Source: Stenotrophomonas rhizophila (GTDB lineage: Bacteria > Pseudomonadota > Gammaproteobacteria > Xanthomonadales > Xanthomonadaceae). From it: 64,000 nucleotides of DNA. The position numbers and the translations under genes are program-made. Position 1 is the stretch's first letter. The number at the start of each line of letters is the position of its first letter. Where the stretch lies: assembly GCF_020857975.1 (NCBI RefSeq), contig NZ_JACWUO010000009.1:1-64000 (forward strand), given 5' to 3'. The notes under the pieces were generated by a model. That model worked only from the letters and a program-made list of their open reading frames with translations, was not told the DNA's origin and made no database searches. Shown here piece after piece: positions 1-9,385 of the stretch.

Positions 1-14
1 CGTGTTCTTTGGTT

Positions 15-38
15 ACTTTCTTGCACGAGCAAGAAAGT
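15..38. repeat. Perfect inverted repeat, 10-bp arms
   Basis: ACTTTCTTGC and GCAAGAAAGT face each other across a four-base ACGA loop. No T-tract follows directly, so it is not a clear terminator. It resembles short palindromic elements scattered in xanthomonad intergenic DNA. The gene it follows lies outside the window. Confidence 0.6.
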
Positions 39-100
39 GACTCGCGCCCCGCAGGGGCACGAAACGCTTTTGAGGTTGTCCGCGAAGCGGAAACAGCAAC

Positions 101-160
101 GCCAATGCCAATGCCAATGCCAACGCCAACGCCAATGCCAATGCCAATGCCAATGCCAAT
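101..160. repeat. Hexanucleotide tandem repeat, ten units
   Basis: Ten consecutive 6-base units: three GCCAAT, two GCCAAC, five GCCAAT. A multiple of three would not shift a reading frame, but I see no real gene across it. Open frames through it give only Gln-Cys/Gln-Arg or Ala-Leu runs. It lies in the 385-base gene-free stretch at the window start, which otherwise holds an inverted repeat and a minus-strand terminator. Confidence 0.85.
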
Positions 161-206
161 GCATCCGGACAATGGCCGGCTGTAGTCCCACACATAGGCG
201 AAGAAC

Positions 207-240
207 CAAAAAAAAAGCCGCACCCTTGCGGATGCGGCCC
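207..240 (-). terminator. Minus-strand intrinsic terminator (possible sRNA end)
   Basis: Read on the minus strand, a stem of GCCGCA against TGCGGC is followed by nine T. No protein gene on the minus strand ends here: the first gene to the right runs the other way from 386. A second hairpin (252-270, arms GGAGGC/GCCTCC) lies upstream on the same strand. A short untranslated minus-strand RNA of about 100-140 bases is therefore possible. Confidence 0.6.
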
Positions 241-385
241 TGGGAATGCTCGGAGGCTGATCCTGCCTCCATCCGTCGTCCCTGCTATGGACTTCCATTC
301 TCCGGATCGCTCATGACACCGTCGTGACACGGGTTGTCGCCAATGCCGCTATACGCAATCACTCAATTCTGACTAGAATCCGACG

Positions 386-868
386 ATGAAGCCTGACGAA
401 CAGACCCGCCTGCTCGAAGAATGGTTCCAGTTCGCCGTCGAAGATCCGCTAGTCATCGATTCTGACTGCATCAATACCGAAGCCACGGGCAACATGTGCA
501 GCTTCTCCCAGGCAGGTCGATCGGTGCCGGAACCAGGGGCGCTGGTAGCCTGGATCCAAAGGATTGCCGCCCACCGAGCCACGCAGCTGCATGGCCACGC
601 TGTGACTTTCTATTATTGGCACGATATGCAGGCGCGTCAGCTGCGTTTGAGTCTGGTATCGCGCTCGCATGGGCGCTTGCCTTTTGGCTGCCACCATGTC
701 GAGACGCCCGATATCGACAGCGTGGTGCGATCCGTCGTGGTCGACGACTGGCGGAATCCGAAGTACATGGCGCGCGAGGAGGGCTGCAGGCCGGACGAAG
801 CCGTTGTGGATATGCCGTTCTTTACGGAGGAGCATCCTCTGAAGGTTGGGGTCATTCCTCTGGGCTGA
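386..868 (+). CDS. Hypothetical protein, 160 aa
   Basis: I do not recognise the family. The product is acidic and soluble-looking, with no signal peptide or membrane segment, several Trp and Tyr, and a Cys-His pair near residue 105. The start ATG has no Shine-Dalgarno. A TAGAAT box at 374-379 would place transcription at or next to the ATG, so a leaderless message is possible. It stands alone, 73 bases before the lipid kinase gene. Codon use matches its neighbours, with GC-rich third positions, which supports a real gene. Confidence 0.6.
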   Translation: MKPDEQTRLLEEWFQFAVEDPLVIDSDCINTEATGNMCSFSQAGRSVPEPGALVAWIQRIAAHRATQLHGHAVTFYYWHDMQARQLRLSLVSRSHGRLPFGCHHVETPDIDSVVRSVVVDDWRNPKYMAREEGCRPDEAVVDMPFFTEEHPLKVGVIPLG

Positions 869-941
869 ACGGAGAGGCGCGTTCACCGGCGGCCACCCCG
901 CGCGCTGCTAGCCTTCGATGCCCACTCCCTGGAAGTAGCGT

Positions 942-1901
942 ATGAGCCGTCCCCATTGGCGCCTGATCCTCAACGGCAAGTCCGCCGGCAACGACGCGCT
1001 GCGCGACGCCGTGCACGCGCTGCGCGAGCGCGGCGTGCAGCTGGAGGTGCGGGTGACCTGGGAAGACGGCGATGCCGAGCGCCATGTGGCCGAGGCGATC
1101 GAACACGGCGTGGACACCATCATCGCCGCCGGCGGTGATGGCACCCTGAGCGAAGTGGCGCAGACGCTGGCCCATCGCGACGAAGACGCCGCCACGCTGC
1201 CATCGCTGGGCCTGGTGCCGCTGGGTACCGCCAACGATTTCGCCAGCGCCGCCGGCATTCCGGACGATCCGCTGCAGGCGCTGGCGCTGATCGAGCACGC
1301 CGCGGCCCGCCCGGTCGACCTGCTCGATATCGATGCCGACGGCAAGCACTGGTGGTGCGCCAACGTGGCCAGCGGCGGCTTCGGTACCGAGGTGACGGTA
1401 GAGACCGACGAGGGCCTGAAAAAGATGCTGGGCGGGCTGGCCTACCTGGTCACCGGGATCTCGCGGCTGGGCCGGATCGATCCGATCCAGGCGCGCCTGC
1501 AGGCACCGGGTTTCAGCTGGGAAGGTGGCTTCATCGCGCTGGGGATCGGCAACGGCCGGCAGGCCGGCGGTGGCCAGGTGCTGTGCCCGGACGCACTGGT
1601 CGACGATGGCCTGCTGGATATCACCGTGATTCCCGACCTCAGTGGCGAGGTCGGCGCCACCTTCGCCGCCCTGGTCAAGGGCGGCAAGCAGGGCGCGCTG
1701 GAGCAGGTGGCCACGCGCATGCAGGCGGCGTGGGTGCAGATCGATGCGCCCCAGCCGATCACCCTCAACCTGGATGGCGAACCGGTGCAGGCGCGTCGTT
1801 TCCGCATCGCCTGCGTGCCCGCCCGGATACGCATGCACCTGCCGGCCGACAGCGCGCTGCTGGCCGCCACGCGCGCCGACGCCGCGCTGCAGCCCGGCTA
1901 G
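942..1901 (+). CDS. yegS: YegS/diacylglycerol-kinase family lipid kinase
   Basis: 319-aa cytoplasmic lipid kinase of the DAGK/YegS family, which phosphorylates lipid alcohols such as phosphatidylglycerol or diacylglycerol using ATP. The nucleotide-binding GGDGT motif is at residues 64-68 and the family LGTANDFA motif at about 94-101. The C-terminal beta-sandwich half carries the NLDGEP motif near residue 275. Length fits the family (about 300 aa). The ATG is preceded by GGAAG eight bases upstream. It is a single gene and not coupled to trpE. The exact lipid substrate cannot be read from the sequence. Confidence 0.9.
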   Translation: MSRPHWRLILNGKSAGNDALRDAVHALRERGVQLEVRVTWEDGDAERHVAEAIEHGVDTIIAAGGDGTLSEVAQTLAHRDEDAATLPSLGLVPLGTANDFASAAGIPDDPLQALALIEHAAARPVDLLDIDADGKHWWCANVASGGFGTEVTVETDEGLKKMLGGLAYLVTGISRLGRIDPIQARLQAPGFSWEGGFIALGIGNGRQAGGGQVLCPDALVDDGLLDITVIPDLSGEVGATFAALVKGGKQGALEQVATRMQAAWVQIDAPQPITLNLDGEPVQARRFRIACVPARIRMHLPADSALLAATRADAALQPG

Positions 1902-2097
1902 CGGGCGCGTCCCGCCCGGCCTGCGCATGGCCGCAGGGCCGGTGCCGGGTTCCATCCGGTGCCGCCAATGCGGTACAGTCGCCGGGTGTCCATTCTGACG
2001 ACCCCGCATACCCTTTCTTCCGCTCGCCGCTGGTGGCGATGGTGGCCTGTAGCCGTCGTCCGTCCCGCCACCGCCGTTTCCCGGAAGGAAAGTCGTC

Positions 2098-3573
2098 TTG
2101 ATCACGTTCGAGCAGTTCCAGCAGCAGGCCGCTGAAGGCCACACCCGCATCCCCGTCGTCCGCGAAGTGCTGTCCGACCTGGACACGCCGCTTTCGGTCT
2201 ATCTGAAGCTCGCCGACGGCCCGCATACCTATCTGTTCGAATCGGTCGAGGGCGGCGAACGCTTCGGGCGCTATTCCATCATCGGCCTGCCGGCGCGCCG
2301 GGTGTATGCCTTCCACGGCCATACCCTGACGATCAGCGAATCCGGCCAAGTGGTCCAGACCCGTGAGGTGGCCGACCCGTTCACCGAGGTCGAGGCGCTG
2401 CGCAGCGCCCACTCGGTGCCCAAGCTGGCCGGCCTGCCGGGCTTCACCGGCGGCTTGGTCGGCTGGTTCGGTTTCGAGTGCATCGGCTACATCGAACCGC
2501 GCCTGGCCCCGCCGCGTGGCCGCGACGAGCTGGGCACGCCGGACATCCTGCTGCTGCAGTCCGAAGAGCTGGCGGTGTTCGACAACCTCAAGGGCCGCCT
2601 GTACCTGATCGTGCATGCCGACCCGGGCCAGCCCGGCGCCTGGGATGAGGCCCAGGCCAGGCTCGATGCGCTGGTGGCAAAGCTGCGCGCGCCCGGCGCG
2701 GGCTACCCGGCACCGATCACCCGCGATGTGCTCGACGAGAACGATTTCGTCTCCGGATTCACCCGCGAAGGCTTCATCGCCGCGGTGGAAAAATCCAAGG
2801 AATACATCCGCGCTGGCGACATCTTCCAGGTGGTGCTCAGCCAGCGCCTGAGCGTGCCGTTCCAGGCGCGCCCGGTGGACGTGTACCGCGCGCTGCGTGC
2901 GCTCAATCCCTCGCCGTACATGTATTTCCTCGATACCGGCGAGGTCCAGGTGGTGGGCTCCTCACCGGAGATCCTGGTGCGCCTGCAGGATGGTGAAGTC
3001 ACCGTGCGCCCGATCGCCGGCACCCGTCCGCGTGGCGCCACCGTGGAAGAAGACAACGCGCTGGAAGCCGAACTGCTGGCCGATCCGAAGGAGCGCGCCG
3101 AGCACCTGATGCTGATCGACCTGGGCCGCAACGATGCCGGCCGCGTGTCCAAGGCGGGCACGGTGGAGGTGGGCGAGCAGTTCGTGATCGAACGCTACAG
3201 CCATGTCATGCACATCGTCAGCGAAGTCACCGGCCAGCTGCAGCCCGACCTGAGCTATGCCGATGTGCTGCGTGCGACCTTCCCGGCCGGCACGGTCAGC
3301 GGCGCGCCCAAGATCCGCGCGCTGGAAGTGATCCGCGAGCTGGAACCGATCAAGCGCAATGTCTACGCCGGCAGCATCGGCTACATCGGCTGGCATGGCG
3401 ATGCCGACACCGCCATCGCGATCCGCACCGCGGTGATCAAGGACGGCCGCCTGCACGTGCAGGCCGGCGCCGGCATCGTCTACGACTCCGACCCGGGCAA
3501 GGAATGGGACGAGACCATGAACAAGGGCCGCGCGCTGTTCCGTGCGGTCGCCCAGGCCGCCAAGGGCCTGTGA
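2098..3573 (+). CDS. trpE: Anthranilate synthase component I
   Basis: 491-aa large subunit of anthranilate synthase. It converts chorismate plus ammonia or glutamine-derived nitrogen to anthranilate, the first step of tryptophan synthesis, with TrpG as partner. The N-terminal half is the TrpE N domain. The C-terminal chorismate-binding domain shows GTRPRG, DLGRND and the FPAGTVSGAPK motif. The start is TTG, chosen because GGAAGGAAAG sits just upstream and the protein begins as in xanthomonad TrpE. A 20-codon open frame (2039-2101) overlaps the TTG but looks like chance. No Trp-rich leader peptide or attenuator was found. A SIMPL gene separates it from trpG. Confidence 0.97.
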   Translation: MITFEQFQQQAAEGHTRIPVVREVLSDLDTPLSVYLKLADGPHTYLFESVEGGERFGRYSIIGLPARRVYAFHGHTLTISESGQVVQTREVADPFTEVEALRSAHSVPKLAGLPGFTGGLVGWFGFECIGYIEPRLAPPRGRDELGTPDILLLQSEELAVFDNLKGRLYLIVHADPGQPGAWDEAQARLDALVAKLRAPGAGYPAPITRDVLDENDFVSGFTREGFIAAVEKSKEYIRAGDIFQVVLSQRLSVPFQARPVDVYRALRALNPSPYMYFLDTGEVQVVGSSPEILVRLQDGEVTVRPIAGTRPRGATVEEDNALEAELLADPKERAEHLMLIDLGRNDAGRVSKAGTVEVGEQFVIERYSHVMHIVSEVTGQLQPDLSYADVLRATFPAGTVSGAPKIRALEVIRELEPIKRNVYAGSIGYIGWHGDADTAIAIRTAVIKDGRLHVQAGAGIVYDSDPGKEWDETMNKGRALFRAVAQAAKGL

Positions 3574-3632
3574 GCCCGTCGCGCCGCGGCATCGCCGCGG
3601 CACCTGCTGCACCATCTGACAAGGAACACCGC

Positions 3633-4418
3633 ATGAAGCTGTTGAGCGCATTGCTGTTGTCGACGACGTTGGCCGTGGCCGCCGCACCGGCCTGGGCGCA
3701 GGCCAATACCGTTCCCTCCCAGCCGCACCTGCTGGTGAAGGGCGAAGGCTCACGGACGGTGATGCCGGACCGCTTCACCGTGGACCTGTTGGTGAAGGCC
3801 ACCGATATGCAACCGGACACGGCCCGCAAGCAGGTCCAGGACAATGTCGCCAGCGTGCTGGCGGCATTCAAGCGCCATCGCGCGGTTGCCGACACCGTGC
3901 GTGCGGACAACCTGATGATCCAGCCGGAAATGCGCTACGCCAACAACCGGCAGGAGTTCATCGGCACGCGCGTCAGCCGCCGGGTACGCGGCAGTTTCGA
4001 CAACACCGACGCGCTGCAGGCCTTCCTGCGCGATACCAACGCCAGCGAAGACCTGCAGATCAGTTCGTTGCAGCCGGGCTATTCGAAGGAAGCCTCGTTG
4101 CGCGCCGAACTCAAGGCCGAGGCCGCCGCTCAGACCCGGCAGTCCGCGCAGGGTCTGGCCCAGGCCTATGGCGCCCGCATTACCGGCCTCTACAGCATCT
4201 CCGATGTCGCCCCGAGCTTCGCCTATGGCGTGCAGGCGGGCAGCTGGCCGCCTGCGCGGGGCAGTATCGTGTCGCCGCCGTCGCCGCCGTCGCCGCCTGC
4301 TCCAGCGGCGGCAGGCTATGAAGCCTCCGGATCGCGGGTGGCCGAATCGGTCCAGGTCGGGCCGATCAGCATCACCGAACACGTGTACGCCATCTTCCTC
4401 ATTACCGACGGATCCTGA
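3633..4418 (+). CDS. Periplasmic SIMPL-domain protein (DUF541)
   Basis: 261-aa exported protein. A signal peptide of about 22 residues ends in AWAQA. The rest matches the SIMPL/DUF541 fold, in which conserved beta-strands start with a KGEGS-like stretch near residue 36. A Pro-Ser run ([11 protein letters not shown], about residues 213-223) is encoded by repeated TCGCCG codons. The ATG has AAGGA upstream; an in-frame start about 130 bases earlier would remove the signal peptide. It sits 59 bases after trpE and two bases before trpG, inside the trp operon, but has no known role in tryptophan synthesis. Its function is unknown. Confidence 0.88.
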   Translation: MKLLSALLLSTTLAVAAAPAWAQANTVPSQPHLLVKGEGSRTVMPDRFTVDLLVKATDMQPDTARKQVQDNVASVLAAFKRHRAVADTVRADNLMIQPEMRYANNRQEFIGTRVSRRVRGSFDNTDALQAFLRDTNASEDLQISSLQPGYSKEASLRAELKAEAAAQTRQSAQGLAQAYGARITGLYSISDVAPSFAYGVQAGSWPPARGSIVSPPSPPSPPAPAAAGYEASGSRVAESVQVGPISITEHVYAIFLITDGS

Positions 4419-4420
4419 TT

Positions 4421-4999
4421 ATGTTGTTGATGCTCGACAACTACGACAGCTTCACCTACAACCTCGTGCAATACCTGCAGACGCTGGGCGCCGAGGTCAA
4501 GGTGGTGCGCAACGACGCCATGAGCGTCGATGAAATCGCCGCGCTGGCGCCCGAGCGCATCGTGATTTCGCCCGGCCCGTGCACGCCCAACGAGGCGGGC
4601 GTGTCACTGCAGCTGATCGACCGGCTCGGCCCGACCACGCCGATCCTGGGCGTATGCCTGGGCCACCAGGGCATCGGCCAGGTCTACGGCGGCGATGTGA
4701 TCCGCGCCGGCACCATCATGCACGGCAAGACGTCGGCGATCCGGCACGAAGGCAAGGGCGTGTTCGCCGGCCTGCCGGACCGCTACCAGGCCACCCGCTA
4801 CCACTCGCTGGTGGTGGACAAGGCCACCTTGCCGGACTGCCTGGAAGTCACCGCCTGGACCGAGAACGAGGATGGCACGGTCGAGGAAATCATGGGCCTG
4901 CGCCATCGCCAGTACCCGGTCGAAGGCGTGCAGTTCCATCCCGAGTCGATCCTCACCGAGCACGGCCACGCGCTGCTGAAGAACTTCCTGCTGCGCTGA
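4421..4999 (+). CDS. trpG: Anthranilate synthase component II (glutamine amidotransferase)
   Basis: 192-aa class I glutamine amidotransferase that releases ammonia from glutamine for TrpE. The catalytic triad is visible: Cys79 in GVCLGHQ, and His173 and Glu175 in FHPES. The oxyanion-strand motif SPGPCTP is at about 50-56. It stands alone and is not fused to TrpD as in enterics. In related bacteria the same subunit can serve p-aminobenzoate synthase (PabA); no pabB lies nearby, and trpD follows, so the tryptophan role is primary. It starts two bases after the SIMPL gene. Confidence 0.97.
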   Translation: MLLMLDNYDSFTYNLVQYLQTLGAEVKVVRNDAMSVDEIAALAPERIVISPGPCTPNEAGVSLQLIDRLGPTTPILGVCLGHQGIGQVYGGDVIRAGTIMHGKTSAIRHEGKGVFAGLPDRYQATRYHSLVVDKATLPDCLEVTAWTENEDGTVEEIMGLRHRQYPVEGVQFHPESILTEHGHALLKNFLLR

Positions 5000-5031
5000 G
5001 GCGCCGCATCCGTACCGCAAAGGAACCCCGC

Positions 5032-6063
5032 ATGACCTTCTCCCCCCAGGAAGCCCTGCAGCGCACCATCGAGCACCGCGAAATCTTCTTCGATGAAATG
5101 GTCGACCTGATGCGCCAGGTGATGCGCGGCGAGGTATCGCCGGTGATGACCGCCGCGATCCTCACCGGCCTGCGGGTCAAGAAGGAGACCGTCGGCGAGA
5201 TCGCCGGTGCGGCCACGGTGATGCGCGAGCTGGCGCTGGCGGTGCCGGTGGCGGACAAGACCCACCTGGTCGACATCGTCGGCACCGGCGGCGATGGCTC
5301 GCATACCTTCAACATCTCCACCTGCGCGATGTTCGTGGTGGCTGCCGCCGGGGCCAAGGTGGCCAAGCACGGCAACCGCAGCGTGTCGTCCAAGTCCGGC
5401 AGCGCCGATGCGGTTGAAGCACTGGGCGCGGTGATCGACCTGCGCCCGGAACAGGTGGCGCGTGCGATCACCGAGACCGGGATCGGCTTCATGTACGCGC
5501 CGATGCACCACCCGGCGATGAAGGTGGTGGCCCCGGTGCGCCGCGAAATGGGCGTGCGCACCATCTTCAACATCCTCGGCCCGCTGACCAATCCGGTCGG
5601 CGCCACCAATGTGCTGATGGGCGTCTTCCATCCGGACCTGGTCGGCATCCAGGCGCGCGTGCTGCGCGAGCTGGGGGCCGAACGCGCGCTGGTGGTGTGG
5701 GGCCGCGACAACATGGACGAGATCTCGCTCGGCGCCGGCACCCTGGTCGGTGAGCTGCGCGACGGCAAGGTACGCGAATATGAGATCCACCCGGAGGATT
5801 TCGGCATCGCGATGTCGGCCAGCCGCAACCTGAAGGTGGACAACCCCGAACAGTCCATCGCCATGCTGCGCGCGGTATTGGACAACCAGCCCGGCCCGGC
5901 GCTGGATATCGTGGCGCTCAATGCCGGCGCGGCGCTGTATGTGGCCGGCGTGGCCGACAGCATCGCCGACGGCCTGGCCCGTGCCCGCGCGGCGATCGCC
6001 GATGGCAGCGCCAAGTCGCGGATGGCCCAGTACGTGGCGGCCACCCAGCGCATCCGTGATTGA
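5032..6063 (+). CDS. trpD: Anthranilate phosphoribosyltransferase
   Basis: 343-aa enzyme that joins anthranilate to PRPP, the second step of the tryptophan pathway. The PRPP-binding GTGGDG stretch and TFNIST motif are near residues 83-96, followed by [15 protein letters not shown] and the later NILGPLTNP motif. Length is normal for the stand-alone enzyme. The ATG is preceded by AAAGGAA; the longer open frame upstream overlaps trpG in another frame and is not used. It lies 32 bases after trpG and 63 before trpC. Confidence 0.97.
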   Translation: MTFSPQEALQRTIEHREIFFDEMVDLMRQVMRGEVSPVMTAAILTGLRVKKETVGEIAGAATVMRELALAVPVADKTHLVDIVGTGGDGSHTFNISTCAMFVVAAAGAKVAKHGNRSVSSKSGSADAVEALGAVIDLRPEQVARAITETGIGFMYAPMHHPAMKVVAPVRREMGVRTIFNILGPLTNPVGATNVLMGVFHPDLVGIQARVLRELGAERALVVWGRDNMDEISLGAGTLVGELRDGKVREYEIHPEDFGIAMSASRNLKVDNPEQSIAMLRAVLDNQPGPALDIVALNAGAALYVAGVADSIADGLARARAAIADGSAKSRMAQYVAATQRIRD

Positions 6064-6126
6064 GCGCGCAGTTCGCGCCGTACCCCGGTCTGGCCGATAA
6101 TGGCCGGCCTGAAGGACCTGAACGAC

Positions 6127-6921
6127 ATGAGCGACATCCTCGATACCATCCTGGCCCGCAAGGCCGAAGAAGTCGCCCAACGCCGTGCCCAGGTGCCGCT
6201 GGAGGCGCTGATCGCGCGGGTTGGCCAGGCCCCGCCGGTGCGCGGCTTTGCCGAGGCGCTGCGTGCCTCGGTCGCGGCCGGCAACCCGGCGGTGATCGCC
6301 GAGATCAAGAAGGCCAGCCCGTCCAAGGGCGTGATCCGCGCCGATTTCCATCCGGCCGATATCGCCGTCAGCTACGAGTTCGGCGGCGCCAGCTGCCTGT
6401 CGGTGCTGACCGACGTGGATTTCTTCCAGGGCAGCGATGCCTACCTGCAGCAGGCGCGCGAGGCCTGCACGCTGCCGGTGCTGCGCAAGGACTTCGTGAT
6501 CGACGCCTACCAGGTCTACGAGGCGCGCGTGCTCGGTGCCGACTGCATCCTGCTGATCGTGGCGGCACTGGACGACCTCCAGCTGGCCGAGCTGTCCGGC
6601 CTGGCCATGCAGCTGGGCATGGACGTGCTGGTGGAAGTGCATGACATCGACGAGCTGGAACGCGCCATCCAGGTTCCGGTACCGCTGATCGGCATCAACA
6701 ACCGCAACCTGCGCACCTTCGAGGTCTCGCTGCAGACCACCCTGGACATGCGCAATGCGGTGCCGCGCGACCGCCTGCTGGTCACCGAAAGCGGCATCCT
6801 CGGCGCCGACGACGTCAGCCTGATGCGCAACGCCGGCGTGCATGCGTTCCTGGTCGGGGAGGCGTTCATGCGCGTGGAAGAGCCCGGCGAGGGCCTGCGT
6901 CAGCTATTCTTCAGCGCATGA
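6127..6921 (+). CDS. trpC: Indole-3-glycerol-phosphate synthase
   Basis: 264-aa TIM-barrel enzyme that closes the indole ring from carboxyphenylaminodeoxyribulose phosphate. Family motifs are clear: KKASPSKG with the catalytic Lys, [13 protein letters not shown], the NNRNL stretch and ESGI. It is monofunctional, with no fused TrpF. The chosen ATG begins [16 protein letters not shown] as in other xanthomonads and has AAGGA upstream. It overlaps the next gene by four bases (ATGA). trpF, trpB and trpA are not in this cluster. Confidence 0.97.
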   Translation: MSDILDTILARKAEEVAQRRAQVPLEALIARVGQAPPVRGFAEALRASVAAGNPAVIAEIKKASPSKGVIRADFHPADIAVSYEFGGASCLSVLTDVDFFQGSDAYLQQAREACTLPVLRKDFVIDAYQVYEARVLGADCILLIVAALDDLQLAELSGLAMQLGMDVLVEVHDIDELERAIQVPVPLIGINNRNLRTFEVSLQTTLDMRNAVPRDRLLVTESGILGADDVSLMRNAGVHAFLVGEAFMRVEEPGEGLRQLFFSA

Positions 6922-7634
6922 CTGCGATCTATCCGACGCCGCGCGAGGACGCCCCGCTGGTGGTCTTCGATTTCGATCACACCCTGTACGACGGTGACTC
7001 GGGCAGCCACCTGTTCGCCTGGCTGATCCGGCGCAATCCGCTGCGGCTGCTGGCCGCCCTGCTGGCCACCCCGGTGCTGGGCCCGCTGGTGGCGCTGCTG
7101 CCCACCCGCCGCCGCGGCATTTCCGGCTATGTGTGGATCGCCACGTTCGGCCTGCACCGCGCGCGCGACTTCAACAAGGTCATCGACCGCTACGTGCTCA
7201 CCCACGAGGCCGACATCCGCCGCCGGCTGCTGCCGGTGGCCCTGGAGGTGTTCGCCGCGCACCGCCTGGCCGGCGACCGGGTGGTGGTGGCCACCGGCGC
7301 ACCCCCCGAGCTGGCCCGGGCCATCCTCACCTTCGTCGCCCACCAGGGCGTGCCGGTGATCGGCAGCGAGGTCGGCCCGTGCCTGGGCGCGGTGATCGCT
7401 ACCCGCCACTGCCACAACGAAGAAAAGATGCGGATGCTGCGCGAGCGCGGCTATGCCGGGATCGCCATCGCCTATTCGGACAGCAGCGCCGACCTGCCGC
7501 TGTTGCTGGCCGCCAGGGCGCCGGTAGTGGTCAACCCCAAGGCCTCACGGGTGGCCTACTTCCGCCAGGTGCTGCCGCCGGGCACGCCGGTGCTCAACTG
7601 GGGCTGCGTGGACCGCGCCGGCGACCCGGTCTGA
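6918..7634 (+). CDS. HAD-family phosphatase (subclass IB, SerB-like)
   Basis: 238-aa haloacid-dehalogenase hydrolase. Motif I is FDFDHTL (residues 17-23), carrying the nucleophile and acid Asp. Motif II is the VVATGAP stretch near residue 125, and motif IV is [10 protein letters not shown] near 190. A hydrophobic insert (about 40-62) follows motif I, as in HAD-IB enzymes related to SerB. Translation is coupled to trpC through an ATGA overlap, so it is probably transcribed with the trp genes. The substrate is unknown; phosphoserine or a lipid phosphate are possible. Confidence 0.85.
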   Translation: MTAIYPTPREDAPLVVFDFDHTLYDGDSGSHLFAWLIRRNPLRLLAALLATPVLGPLVALLPTRRRGISGYVWIATFGLHRARDFNKVIDRYVLTHEADIRRRLLPVALEVFAAHRLAGDRVVVATGAPPELARAILTFVAHQGVPVIGSEVGPCLGAVIATRHCHNEEKMRMLRERGYAGIAIAYSDSSADLPLLLAARAPVVVNPKASRVAYFRQVLPPGTPVLNWGCVDRAGDPV

Positions 7635-7685
7635 GCGGGCAGGAACCGGGCGATCCCGGGTGCGGCGGCCGATCCGGCTGTCGCA

Positions 7686-8453
7686 TCAGGCCTGCACCGC
7701 GCGCCATTGCAGTACCGCCTGGCCGATCTGGAACAGGCTGATGGCCAGTACCAGTACGCCCACCCCCACCAGCACCCAGCGTTCCTTGACCCGCTTGACC
7801 AGCAGCGCGGCCACCGGGGCGGCCATCATCCCGCCGATCAGCAGGCCGGCGACGATGTTCAGGTACTGCAGGCCCATGGTGAGCAGGAAGGTGATCGATA
7901 CCGACAGGGTGACCACGAACTCGGCCGCGTTGACCGTGCCGATCGTGGTCCGGGCCTGGCCGCCACGGGCGAGCAGGGTGGAGGTGGCCACCGGGCCCCA
8001 GCCGCCACCGCCGCTGGCGTCCAGCAGGCCGGCCACGAAGCCCAGCACGCCCACCCGCCGCACTTCCTGGGCCGGCACCAGCCGCCCGGCCGCGCGCAGC
8101 AGGATGAACACCGCCAGCACCAGCAGATAGCAGTAGATGAACGGACGGATCAGTTCGCCGGGCAGCTGGGTCAGCACATAGGCGCCGAGCACCCCGCCGG
8201 CCGCGCCGGGCAGGGCCAGGCGCAGGAACAGCCTGCGGTCGACATTGCCGGCCACCAGGTGCGAGACGCCCGAGGCGCCGGTGGTGAAGACCTCGGCGGT
8301 GTGGATGCTGGCGCTGACCGCCGCTGGCGGCAGGCCCATGCTCAGCAGCACCGACGAGGAGATCAGCCCAAAGGCCATGCCCAGCGCGCCATCCACCAGT
8401 TGCGCGCCCAGGCCGATCAGGATGAACCAGTAGAATTCGCTGCTAAGTTCCAT
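7686..8453 (-). CDS. TSUP (TauE/SafE) family membrane transporter
   Basis: 255-aa polytopic membrane protein with about eight hydrophobic segments and the repeated TSUP pattern: a Gly-rich first segment (GLGAQLVDGALGMAFG) and a second copy near residue 135 (GVLGFVAGLLDASGGGGWGP). The family exports sulfite, sulfoacetate or other organosulfur anions, or takes up sulfur compounds. No sulfur-metabolism gene lies next to it, so the substrate is open. It lies 95 bases downstream of clp on the same strand. Confidence 0.9.
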   Translation of the reverse strand: MELSSEFYWFILIGLGAQLVDGALGMAFGLISSSVLLSMGLPPAAVSASIHTAEVFTTGASGVSHLVAGNVDRRLFLRLALPGAAGGVLGAYVLTQLPGELIRPFIYCYLLVLAVFILLRAAGRLVPAQEVRRVGVLGFVAGLLDASGGGGWGPVATSTLLARGGQARTTIGTVNAAEFVVTLSVSITFLLTMGLQYLNIVAGLLIGGMMAAPVAALLVKRVKERWVLVGVGVLVLAISLFQIGQAVLQWRAVQA

Positions 8454-8548
8454 GCCAACAGCCTAGCGGCGACAGGTGAAGAGCGCGGTAGCGCGCCGAC
8501 GGTGCGGGGATCGGAGGGCCCCGGCCGGGGTGGATACGTGGCTGGGTA

Positions 8549-9238
8549 TCAACGCGTGCCGTACAGCACCACGGTCTTGCCGCGGGCATGCAGCAGCCCG
8601 TCGGTCTGCAGCTTCTTGAGCACGCGGCCGGCCATTTCACGCGAGCAGCCGACCAGCCGGGCCAGTTCCTGGCGCGACACGCGCAACTGGGTGCCCTGCG
8701 GGTGGGTCATCGCCTCCGGCTCGCGCGACAGGTCGTGCAGGGTGCGTACGATGCGGTCGGTGACGTCCAGGAAGGCCAGCCGGCTGGCTTTCCTGCTGGT
8801 GTCGAGCAGGCGCTTGGACAGCTGCTGGCCGATCGAGTACAGCAGGCGCGGGGCATCGGCCGACAGCGGGCCCAGGAACAACTGATGCAGCCTCTCGTAG
8901 CTGATCTCGGCCAGCTCGCACGGGGTGCGGGTGCGCAGGATCACCTCACGGCGGTCGGACTCCACGAACAGGCCCATCTCGCCGACGAACTCACCTGAAC
9001 CGAAGTAGCCGAGGACCAGCTCGCGATCGTCCTCTTCCTCAGCAATTATAGAGACCGAGCCGCTGATCACGTAGTAAAGGGTGCCAGCCGGGTCCCCCGG
9101 GCGGAACACGTCCGTACGGGCGGGATAGCGGCGACGGTGGCTGTGGGCCAGGAAGCGGTCGATGGTTGCTATATCCAGGGCCAATGGACTTGTGGCAAGG
9201 CGCACAGTTGACACGATTGAGGCGCTCCCTTTGCTCAT
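8549..9238 (-). CDS. clp: Clp, CRP-family global regulator
   Basis: 229-aa CRP/FNR-family transcription factor, very close to xanthomonad Clp. Residues 25-140 form the cyclic-nucleotide-binding domain and about 187-210 the helix-turn-helix (RVSRQELARLVGCSREMAGR). In Xanthomonas, Clp binds DNA without cAMP and is released by cyclic di-GMP, controlling extracellular enzymes, polysaccharide and pili; that is family knowledge, not visible here. Start MSKGSASIV was chosen over an upstream in-frame ATG because it matches the usual Clp length. A TGTGG-N6-GCACA sequence lies inside its fifth-to-tenth-percent region (9191-9206), a possible autoregulatory site. Confidence 0.96.
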   Translation of the reverse strand: MSKGSASIVSTVRLATSPLALDIATIDRFLAHSHRRRYPARTDVFRPGDPAGTLYYVISGSVSIIAEEEDDRELVLGYFGSGEFVGEMGLFVESDRREVILRTRTPCELAEISYERLHQLFLGPLSADAPRLLYSIGQQLSKRLLDTSRKASRLAFLDVTDRIVRTLHDLSREPEAMTHPQGTQLRVSRQELARLVGCSREMAGRVLKKLQTDGLLHARGKTVVLYGTR

Positions 9239-9322
9239 GAACAATTCACGGCTATGTCCCGGGAGCTTAACGATCGGAATTGTTAAGGGCAAACAGAGCA
9301 CAGCTATTGCTTTCAATGCAAG

Positions 9323-9351
9323 TTTCGCCCCCGATCACTTTGCCCCATAAT
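9323..9351 (+). promoter_or_regulatory. Probable speD promoter
   Basis: TTTCGC (9323-9328) and CATAAT (9346-9351) are separated by 17 bases, in the divergent clp-speD spacer. The -10 is good and the -35 weak. Transcription would begin about 28 bases before the GTG start. Confidence 0.4.
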
Positions 9352-9385
9352 TGCGTCTTTCCCACCACACACAGGATCGACCGCC

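Noticed and set aside
13..330. Ala-Leu repeat peptide on the minus strand
   Set aside because: Product of the hexamer repeat; runs through a terminator and has no conserved part.
2039..2101. A 20-codon frame overlapping the trpE TTG start, possible leader peptide
   Set aside because: No Trp codons, no ribosome site, and the frame is open for hundreds of bases upstream only because of GC content.
852..2186. Long minus-strand open frame opposite the lipid kinase
   Set aside because: Codon-position shadow of a GC-rich gene; Arg/Gly/His-rich, no domain, no start signal.
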